From Armatimonadota bacterium (GTDB lineage Bacteria; Armatimonadota; Fimbriimonadia; Fimbriimonadales; Fimbriimonadaceae), in NCBI GenBank assembly GCA_023392285.1, contig JAEVZK010000093.1, forward strand, positions 1 through 5,489: 5,489 bases of DNA, in the 5' to 3' direction. Within the stretch, counting starts at the first letter, position 1, and each line of letters starts with the position of its first letter. The notes under the pieces are model-generated. The model was not told the origin of the DNA, did not search any database, and saw nothing but the letters and a program-made list of their open reading frames with translations. Of the stretch, positions 1 through 5,489 are shown one piece after another. The position numbers and the translations under genes were made by a program.

Positions 1-2
1 TC

Positions 3-464
3 GGTCTCCCCGTAAACGAGCTCCTCAAATGGATCGTCGACCGGCCGAGGCCGCTGGAAAGTCAAGTGATGATTCTGATGGAGCGAACCGGCCTGAGCTT
101 TCCTTCCGGCCACTCGATGGGATCAGCTGTCATCTTTGGTCTTTTCGCATGCCTCTTTTGGCTCAATGGAGAGCCAAACCGCTGGCCGCGCTACGCCGGC
201 ACCCTATTCTTTGGCATTTTGCCATTCGGTATCGGCCTAAGCCGCATCTATGTTGGTGCTCACTGGCTGAGCGATGTTCTCGCTGGGCTGACAGCCGGTG
301 CATTCCTTCTTGTTCCTCTGATCGCCTTATATAAGCACTGGTATCCAGCAAAAGCGACTGACAATCGTCTACCTGATAAACTAACGGACGACGATGCGCA
401 AGGGACAGATGAAGGTGGTGAAGCTCATTCCGGGCGCCAAGAATCTGTCGAAGCTGATCGCTGA
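3..464 (+). CDS. PAP2-superfamily membrane phosphatase, 3' part (5' end outside window)
   Basis: This is the C-terminal 153 residues of a type 2 phosphatidic acid phosphatase family protein. The frame is open to the left edge, so the start is missing. All three family motifs are visible: KX6RP (Lys9, Arg16 and Pro17 of the visible part), PSGH (34-37), and SRX5HX3D (Ser80-Asp91), with His87 and Asp91 in the catalytic set. Hydrophobic stretches at about 38-54, 65-79 and 93-108 are likely membrane helices, so the enzyme is probably an integral inner-membrane protein that removes phosphate from a lipid phosphate or pyrophosphate. The family includes undecaprenyl-pyrophosphate phosphatases (BcrC type), phosphatidylglycerophosphatases and lipid A phosphatases; the fragment does not tell which. 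After the last helix comes a hydrophilic, Asp/Glu/Gly-rich tail of about 40 residues. The part from base 394 also encodes the AddB start in another frame. The family call is firm, the substrate unknown. Confidence 0.93.
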   Translation, partial: GLPVNELLKWIVDRPRPLESQVMILMERTGLSFPSGHSMGSAVIFGLFACLFWLNGEPNRWPRYAGTLFFGILPFGIGLSRIYVGAHWLSDVLAGLTAGAFLLVPLIALYKHWYPAKATDNRLPDKLTDDDAQGTDEGGEAHSGRQESVEADR

Positions 465-3246
465 GTTCTGTCGCAAGCCAGAAGGCGTCCTCGTCACCTT
501 TTCGGACACTCGAAAAAAGGCGATCGCGGAACTGCTGCCCGATGGAGCTGAAACCGAAATTCTCGAATTTGGAGCGGTCGCTCGCCGTCTCGCCACCCTT
601 TGTGGCGAGTTTCCCCCAGGTGTCGCTCGCAACGCTCAAGTCATCGCCGCAGTTGGCACCGCTTGCGCCTCTTTAGAGCCGGACTCCCCCTTTTATAAGA
701 CAGCCCGATTCCCAGGTTTACACCGACTCATTGCCCAGACCCTCCACGAACTGGCTGGCTGGGACGTCGATGCCGTAAAGTTGGATGAGATTGCCGCGCG
801 GTCCACTCCTCACCTCGCAGCAAAGCTGCGATCGCTTGCCGCACTCGAAGAAGCGGTGGCGGAGAACTTGCGCTCGACCGGGCGAGTGCTGGGCAGGCAT
901 CTGATCGACATGTGCCTTGCATCGAAGCCTGAACCGGGCGTTCGCCTCTTTCCGATGCTGGTGCTTGCTGGCGACGAAATTCCGCCGAGTGCGCTCAACC
1001 TCCTGAAATGGGCGGTCAGCCACGGCGCAACTGTCCACATCGTGACTTACCGCCACCCAAAGAACGATCGCCTGTTCAAGCGAGCCGACGTCGTGCTCGA
1101 TGACTCCCTTCCGGTGGAGAGGGCCGGTGAGACACGTCCCATACTCGATGCTCTGTTTTCCGAAACGGAAGCAGAGTCCACCACTTTGGAGGCTCAGATC
1201 GTGAGCGCTCCCGACCCTCTGATGGAGTGCGAGCAGGCGCTGAGGACTTGCCTCCGCGCTCACCGCTTTGAAGGGCTGCCGTTTGAATCGATGGCCATTC
1301 TCGCCAGAAATTTTGGCGAGTACGCGCCCCTTCTAGAACTCTCCGCCAAGAGATTGGACGTGCCCATCCAGATTTCCCGTCGAGCGCCCCTGCTGACGAA
1401 CAGCTTTGCCAAATTGACGCTTCAAACCCTGACCGCCTGCTCTTCTCGGGATATCCGAAAGCTTTCACAGGTCTTGCGGAGCAGCTATGCCAAACTGCCA
1501 CGCGCACTAGCCGAAGAGCTTAACGCATCGCTCCTGGCCGCAAGGAAAGAAAAGGATTCTTGGGAGGTCTTTGAGAAGGATTGCGGTGAAAAGGATGCTC
1601 CGAGGTGGCTGCTCGATCTCCTCGCGTGGCGTCGCGAGGCGAACTCAAAATCGCTTCACTTGGAATCTTGGATCCATGAGCTGCGAACTCTGATCAGTCT
1701 TCTACCGTGGGACGATCTTCCAGTATCCCGCGAGCGGGACGTGCGGGCTCAGTACGTGCTGTGGCAGTCCGTAGCGGCAGTCGCTGCTGCAACCCGAGGC
1801 GCACGCGGCGAATCCTTCTCTCTCGATAACTTCGTGCGGGTAGCTGAGGAAGTATGGTCGAACTCAGACGCGAGTCTGCCTGCCTCATCTCACGGCATTA
1901 GGATCGTGCAGTCTGCCGAGCATTTGACCCGACCCGCGACCCTCCATGTTCTCGGCATGCTTGAGGGTAGTTTCCCACGCCGAAGAAGCGAAGATCCCAT
2001 CTTGACCGATCGGGAGCGGGAGGAGATTTCAAGCCTTATCAGTGGGCCCAGACTGATGAACAGCCGGGACGTTTCCGAAGGCGAGCGGGACGAGTTCTAC
2101 CTCGTCTGCGCTGCTCCTGACAGAAAACTCATCTTTTCCTATCCCGAGACTGACGACGAGCGAGACAACGTTCCCGCCTTCTACTTGGAGGAGATTAAGC
2201 GAGTCATCCGGAACGAACGGGTCACTCGTATGAATCGAACCGACATCATTCCCGTCGCTGCTGACTGTCTCGCCGATTCAGACCGCTCAATTCGGAGCGC
2301 TCTCGATCTGCCGAAGATCGATCCGCCGAAACTGGAGTTCTCTTCCACCGATACCCTGCCGATGTTGCCCAGCCCGCCCGAATCGGCCACGCCAGGGGAA
2401 CTGCGCGATGCGCTGCAATGTCCCTTCAGACACTTCGCTCGACGGCGGCTGGACGTTCGGTCGAATCGGCTGCAGGGCCGCTGGTTTGGCTTGAAGTCAC
2501 TGCCTCAGCGTGCCAATTTGCTTCTTGTCCAGGATGAAACGGCCGCGCGCGAGGCACTCCACCATGTGCTGGAGTTGGAGCTTGACCGTCTCTTCAACGA
2601 GGTTCCGGACTGGGAGATGAATATCCTTCGCTCCGGCGGAGAGCGCTTGATCAACGAATGGATCCACCGAGAGTTTATCGCCCGGCTCGCTTGGCCGCGA
2701 GAAGAGACTCGCGTAAGAGTTAGTTTTGGCGGGGGCGAGTTAAGGTCCGACCTTGTTAAAAGCATGAAGATTTCGGGCGGGGCGGCGGGGTTTTCTCACC
2801 TGGGCCCCTATCGAATAGCCCACTTGTTGGAGTCTCGCGCCCCCGATATCATTCAAGCCGACCCTCCACTGTCCGACCCTGACGTGCTCTATTACGGCAT
2901 TTACCTCATGGCCGCGTTCGAGCGAGGTAGCGCGAGCGCCGTCGAGGTGGAGACAATGGCTGGCGAACGCCTCCTGCTCGTCCTGCCGAGAGTTCCAGGA
3001 AAAAACTTGCCATCGAACCGAAAGGAAGGACTGCGCGTGGTCGATCTCGGCAGCGACGGGCCCGCCCCTTCAAAACCGTTCTATTCGCAGGTGAAGAAGC
3101 TGCTCGATGAGGCGATCATCCGAATCCGAAATGTGGAGGTCCGGGCCATTCCCGGAGACCATTGCACCACATGCGATTTTGGCGAACTCTGCCGCAACAG
3201 CCGAGATTTCGGCGAAGGAGGCTCGCCCTTTGCTCAAGAAGATTGA
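394..3246 (+). CDS. addB: AddB/RexB-like subunit of the AddAB helicase-nuclease, nuclease motifs apparently degenerate
   Basis: This 950-residue protein is the probable AddB partner of the AddA-like helicase encoded next to it, acting in double-strand break resection in the cytoplasm. The N-terminus (residues 8-21) has the beta-strand and PGA of an ATPase loop but no GK(S/T), as in AddB proteins that lack ATPase activity. Family landmarks follow: a segment at 277-310 resembling the helicase 2A start (ends in MAILARNFGEY), the GMLEGSFP block at 521-528, and the LIFSYPETDDERDNVPAF block from 579. Cys676 (in LQCPFRHF) and C924-x2-C927-x5-C933 match the four iron-sulfur cysteines bracketing the AddB nuclease domain. 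Between them I cannot find the expected GxxDRID and DYK motifs. The length is close to that of other AddB proteins. The start is uncertain: ATG 394 is the first after an in-frame stop at 382, while ATG 409 follows AAGGGA closely. It overlaps both neighbours. The addB assignment rests on architecture and the addA neighbour; overall sequence is divergent. Confidence 0.88.
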   Translation: MRKGQMKVVKLIPGAKNLSKLIAEFCRKPEGVLVTFSDTRKKAIAELLPDGAETEILEFGAVARRLATLCGEFPPGVARNAQVIAAVGTACASLEPDSPFYKTARFPGLHRLIAQTLHELAGWDVDAVKLDEIAARSTPHLAAKLRSLAALEEAVAENLRSTGRVLGRHLIDMCLASKPEPGVRLFPMLVLAGDEIPPSALNLLKWAVSHGATVHIVTYRHPKNDRLFKRADVVLDDSLPVERAGETRPILDALFSETEAESTTLEAQIVSAPDPLMECEQALRTCLRAHRFEGLPFESMAILARNFGEYAPLLELSAKRLDVPIQISRRAPLLTNSFAKLTLQTLTACSSRDIRKLSQVLRSSYAKLPRALAEELNASLLAARKEKDSWEVFEKDCGEKDAPRWLLDLLAWRREANSKSLHLESWIHELRTLISLLPWDDLPVSRERDVRAQYVLWQSVAAVAAATRGARGESFSLDNFVRVAEEVWSNSDASLPASSHGIRIVQSAEHLTRPATLHVLGMLEGSFPRRRSEDPILTDREREEISSLISGPRLMNSRDVSEGERDEFYLVCAAPDRKLIFSYPETDDERDNVPAFYLEEIKRVIRNERVTRMNRTDIIPVAADCLADSDRSIRSALDLPKIDPPKLEFSSTDTLPMLPSPPESATPGELRDALQCPFRHFARRRLDVRSNRLQGRWFGLKSLPQRANLLLVQDETAAREALHHVLELELDRLFNEVPDWEMNILRSGGERLINEWIHREFIARLAWPREETRVRVSFGGGELRSDLVKSMKISGGAAGFSHLGPYRIAHLLESRAPDIIQADPPLSDPDVLYYGIYLMAAFERGSASAVEVETMAGERLLLVLPRVPGKNLPSNRKEGLRVVDLGSDGPAPSKPFYSQVKKLLDEAIIRIRNVEVRAIPGDHCTTCDFGELCRNSRDFGEGGSPFAQED
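589..609 (+). repeat. Perfect inverted repeat (hairpin) inside addB
   Basis: CTCGCCAC (589-596) and GTGGCGAG (602-609) are perfect reverse complements around a five-base loop, CCTTT. An eight-pair, GC-rich stem results, followed by only three T's and then a C run. It sits about 200 bases into addB. The short T run makes an intrinsic terminator unlikely. It may merely reflect codon choice. Confidence 0.45.
3211..3227 (+). promoter_or_regulatory. Short hairpin displaying the addA ribosome site in its loop
   Basis: GGCGA (3211-3215) is the exact reverse complement of TCGCC (3223-3227). They enclose a seven-base loop, AGGAGGC, which holds nearly the whole Shine-Dalgarno sequence of addA. The five-pair stem is four-fifths GC. 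If it forms in the mRNA it could present or restrict the site depending on translation of addB. The inverted repeat is seen directly; its function is inference, and a stem this short can occur by chance. Confidence 0.4.
3215..3221 (+). promoter_or_regulatory. Strong ribosome binding site of addA, inside the end of addB
   Basis: AAGGAGG is a perfect anti-16S match with eight bases between it and the TTG at 3230. It decides the start of addA, since no ATG or GTG start lies near the Q motif and the in-frame TTG at 3179 has no comparable site. It lies within the coding sequence of addB, so ribosomes finishing addB pass over it and stop at 3244-3246, just inside addA. This arrangement suggests translational coupling. 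Confidence 0.85.
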
Positions 3247-5489
3247 TCCCACCCCCGAGCAAAGAGCCATCATCGACCATCCGGGTGAGAAGTTGGTCGT
3301 TCTCGCCGCGGCGGGCGCGGGAAAAACGGCCGTCTTGGTGGAGCGCTACCTCAAATACGTGCGCGACGGCTTCGCCCCCGATGAAATTTTGACCATCACC
3401 TTCACGAAGAAAGCGGCCGCTGAAATGAAGAGGAGGATCGTGGCGAATCTTCGAGACGAGGGGCGGCTTCATGAAGCGCAAGTCGCAGAAACTGGACCGA
3501 TACAGACGATTCACTCCTTCTGTGAGCGCCTGCTGCGTGAGAATGCCCTGGAGGCAGGTATCGATCCCAGCTTCGAAATTATCTCCGACGTTGAATCCAG
3601 TCGGCAGCAGGATTTCGCCATAAGATCCGCGATTTCATCCGACGACCTGCCTCCCGAGGCCGAGCGACTGATCGCTTTTCTCGCCGGGAAAATGCGCTAC
3701 GGAAACTCATCTCCCTACGGAGAGATTGAAGCAAGCATCAGCAGCGTATTAGATGGGCTTCGAGGTTCAGGTATCGAGCCTACATTTCTCGAAGAAACCC
3801 TCGCCGACCCGGTGCGCTTTCGCCAATACATCGATCGTCAGATTCTGGATGAGCAGACTCCCGAAGTGAAGGCGGGAGTCCGCCTTGCACCAGGAGACCA
3901 TCTGCACGCAGCGCTGCAACAAGCCTATCGCGACCTTCAGTTGCGCCCGCAATCACCCATTTCGAAGCGGCTCGATCGCGAAATCGACGAGCTCGTTGTC
4001 CTTCATACCAGCGGGCTCCTCCAACTATGTCAGCGCGCCTGGATGACGTTGGAGCAGAACTTATACTCCAATCACAAGCTCGACTTCAATGCTCTCGAAG
4101 CACGGGCGATCACCCTTCTCGAAACCTCCATCATTACTCGTGACCGAGTCGGGCAACAATACAAGATCATCATGGTGGACGAGGCACAGGACGTCAACCC
4201 GCTTCAAGACCGCCTCATCTCGCTAATGAATATCGAGAGGGAGCTCATTGTCGGCGATCCGCAACAGTCGATATACGGCTTCAGGCTCGCCGATCCTGAG
4301 CGTTTTCGCGAGCGCGCGAAAATGGGTCAGTCCTTGCCCATCTCGGTTAACCAGCGGTGTTCGGCCGGGGTGATCCAGACGGTCGATGACGTGTTCGGAA
4401 ATCTGTGGCGCGAATACCATGCCATGCGTCCACCTCCGAAGCCAATGGACTTCGAGAACAATACAAAGCCAGATCACGAGGGCGTAGAAGTGTGGCTGCA
4501 ACAGGTTGAAAATCTAGATGAGCTTGCAAATCACCTTCTTGCGGCTCGGGCCGAATCTTACTTTTCGTGGAGCGACGTCGCGGCTCTCGTTCGAAAAACA
4601 AAATTTGCCGTCCGTTTGAAGGAGGTGTTCGACCGTCACGAGATTCCCTGCCGAATCGCTGGCGGTTCAGAAAATTTCTACACGCGCCTCGAAATCAGGG
4701 ACGTTGCAAACACGTTGCGGAGCCTGGGCAACCCGTATGACGATTATGCCCTCCTTGCGATGTTGCGCAGTCCGGTTGTGGGCTTATCCCTCGATTCGAT
4801 TTCTCTCTTGGCGCAAAAAAAGCCGGTCGTCGACTCCTTGGCCACGCTTCACCCGACGGTTGCTGAAGATGCCGCCCGAATCGAGCGATTCTTGACCTGG
4901 TTCACCCCATTACGTGAAATCGCCGACCGCATCCCCGCATGGGAGCTGCTGGGACAATTCCTCGCCACAAGCGACTATTTAGCCTCGCTAGCTTCTCGCA
5001 GAAACGGGTCTCAGCAGATCGCGAACGTTCGCAAGCTGCTGCGGCTAGCGGCCTCAGAACCGGAATTGACGAGCCTCGACTATGCGGAGCAGATTCGTGA
5101 GATTCAAATACTGAGGCACCGAGAGGGAGATGCTCCCACCGACGATGAGGCGGAACCCAAAGTGACCATCACCACGGTTCACAAGGCAAAGGGCTTAGAA
5201 TGGCCCGTCGTTCTCATTCCCGAAGTCCATGAGCGCCTGACGGTCAATCCAGGAGCGGTGGAAGTCGATGCACGCCGCCATCTGACGGTAGCGAAGTTCA
5301 CCCCGAAGAGTTCGTTCTATCACGACTGGATTGCGAGCAAGCGACATGAGCGAGACGCCGCAGAAGAGGAGCGGCTGTTGTATGTGGCGATGACGCGAGC
5401 TAGAGAGCGCCTCTTCCTTGTCGCTCACAATGCCGCAAACCCAAATTCGATGGCGAGGAAATTGGCGTCGGCCCTGGGGATCACCAGCC
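3230..5489 (+). CDS. addA: AddA-like UvrD/Rep-family helicase, 5' part (3' end outside window)
   Basis: The frame is open from a TTG start to the right edge, 753 codons, with no stop. It encodes a superfamily 1A DNA helicase, the motor subunit expected to pair with the AddB-like protein encoded just before it. Motifs in order: Q motif TPEQRAII (8-15), Walker A AAAGAGKT (26-33), Ia TFTKKAAAEM (57-66), Ib with TGPIQTIHSFC (88-98), Walker B VDEAQD (316-321), III GDPQQSIYGFR (342-352), IV with VNQRC (373-377), V VTITTVHKAKGLEW (645-658), and VI EERLLYVAMTRARER (713-727). All key residues, including Lys32, Asp317, Glu318, Gln346, Arg376 and Arg723, are present, so an active ATPase is expected. Residues of about 100-300 would form the 1B insertion. 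TTG 3230 is chosen because AAGGAGG lies eight bases upstream and it precedes the Q motif. It overlaps addB by 17 bases. AddA proteins usually continue for a few hundred residues past motif VI into a PD-(D/E)XK nuclease; here that part is cut off, so a nuclease-free UvrD-like helicase remains possible. Confidence 0.93.
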   Translation, partial: MLKKIDPTPEQRAIIDHPGEKLVVLAAAGAGKTAVLVERYLKYVRDGFAPDEILTITFTKKAAAEMKRRIVANLRDEGRLHEAQVAETGPIQTIHSFCERLLRENALEAGIDPSFEIISDVESSRQQDFAIRSAISSDDLPPEAERLIAFLAGKMRYGNSSPYGEIEASISSVLDGLRGSGIEPTFLEETLADPVRFRQYIDRQILDEQTPEVKAGVRLAPGDHLHAALQQAYRDLQLRPQSPISKRLDREIDELVVLHTSGLLQLCQRAWMTLEQNLYSNHKLDFNALEARAITLLETSIITRDRVGQQYKIIMVDEAQDVNPLQDRLISLMNIERELIVGDPQQSIYGFRLADPERFRERAKMGQSLPISVNQRCSAGVIQTVDDVFGNLWREYHAMRPPPKPMDFENNTKPDHEGVEVWLQQVENLDELANHLLAARAESYFSWSDVAALVRKTKFAVRLKEVFDRHEIPCRIAGGSENFYTRLEIRDVANTLRSLGNPYDDYALLAMLRSPVVGLSLDSISLLAQKKPVVDSLATLHPTVAEDAARIERFLTWFTPLREIADRIPAWELLGQFLATSDYLASLASRRNGSQQIANVRKLLRLAASEPELTSLDYAEQIREIQILRHREGDAPTDDEAEPKVTITTVHKAKGLEWPVVLIPEVHERLTVNPGAVEVDARRHLTVAKFTPKSSFYHDWIASKRHERDAAEEERLLYVAMTRARERLFLVAHNAANPNSMARKLASALGITS
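3856..3880 (+). repeat. Perfect inverted repeat (hairpin) inside addA
   Basis: GACTCCCG (3856-3863) and CGGGAGTC (3873-3880) are perfect reverse complements around a nine-base loop. The repeat lies in the part of addA that encodes the poorly conserved 1B insertion, and no T run follows it. A role is not evident. Confidence 0.35.

Noticed and set aside
718..1263. A 181-codon open frame on the minus strand opposite addB
   Set aside because: It lies wholly antisense to a well-supported gene, its translation is rich in Arg, Ser, His and Gln without a recognisable domain, and several similar antisense frames occur along the same gene, as expected from GC-biased codon use.
1620..1639. Inverted repeat CCTCGCG/CGCGAGG with a six-base loop in addB
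   Set aside because: The seven-pair stem is built from CG-rich codons for Ala and Arg and is the sort of stem expected by chance in this composition. No T run follows.
2761..2900. Possible assembly frameshift explaining the missing nuclease motifs of AddB
   Set aside because: The frame reads without interruption through this region into the matching C-terminal cysteine motif, and YYGIYLMAAFE keeps the hydrophobic pattern of the QxxxY helix. A frameshift would need a compensating second one nearby, and I see no such sign, although it cannot be fully excluded.
3162..3392. A 76-codon plus-strand open frame overlapping the addB/addA junction
   Set aside because: It is a shadow frame. The helicase motifs (Q motif, Walker A) read in the frame of TTG 3230, and this product is a low-complexity Arg/Pro/Ser string.
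3116..3514. A 132-codon minus-strand open frame across the addB/addA junction
   Set aside because: It runs opposite the AddB cysteine motif and the AddA Walker A motif, both clearly coding on the plus strand. No domain is recognised.
1..5489. Mobile element, CRISPR, defence island or phage content
   Set aside because: No transposase, integrase, direct-repeat array, tRNA or att-like repeat was seen. The AddAB-type pair is best explained as housekeeping recombination repair.

Overview
The window is gene-dense bacterial DNA, moderately GC-rich, with every supported gene on the + strand and no intergenic gap. It shows three genes: the 3' end of a PAP2-superfamily membrane phosphatase, a complete AddB-like gene, and the first 753 codons of an AddA-like gene that runs off the right edge. 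A strong Shine-Dalgarno sequence (AAGGAGG) before a TTG start and the compact, overlapping arrangement fit a bacterium. The sequence does not let me name the phylum with any confidence.

Layout. Positions 3-464 encode the C-terminal 153 residues of a PAP2 phosphatase with all three active-site motifs, followed by a hydrophilic tail. From 394 (or 409) to 3246 lies a 950-residue AddB/RexB-type protein. It has an inactive-looking N-terminal helicase fold without a Walker A motif, the usual UvrD-like core remnants, and a C-terminal PD-(D/E)XK-type region framed by the four cysteines that hold the AddB iron-sulfur cluster. From 3230 to beyond 5489 lies an AddA-type UvrD/Rep superfamily 1 helicase with all helicase motifs intact. 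Its C-terminal nuclease domain, if present, lies outside the window.

How they work together. AddA and AddB form the helicase-nuclease that resects double-strand breaks and loads the recombinase, the counterpart of RecBCD. addB and addA overlap by 17 bases, and the ribosome site for addA lies inside addB, so they are probably translationally coupled. The PAP2 gene overlaps addB by up to 71 bases and is probably in the same transcript, though no functional link to DNA repair is known.

Most notable points. The AddB nuclease region seems to have lost its catalytic residues while keeping the iron-sulfur cysteines. The addA ribosome site sits in the loop of a short GC-rich hairpin. I saw no RNA gene, mobile element, CRISPR array, or clear promoter or terminator, and nothing that amounts to a wholly new system.
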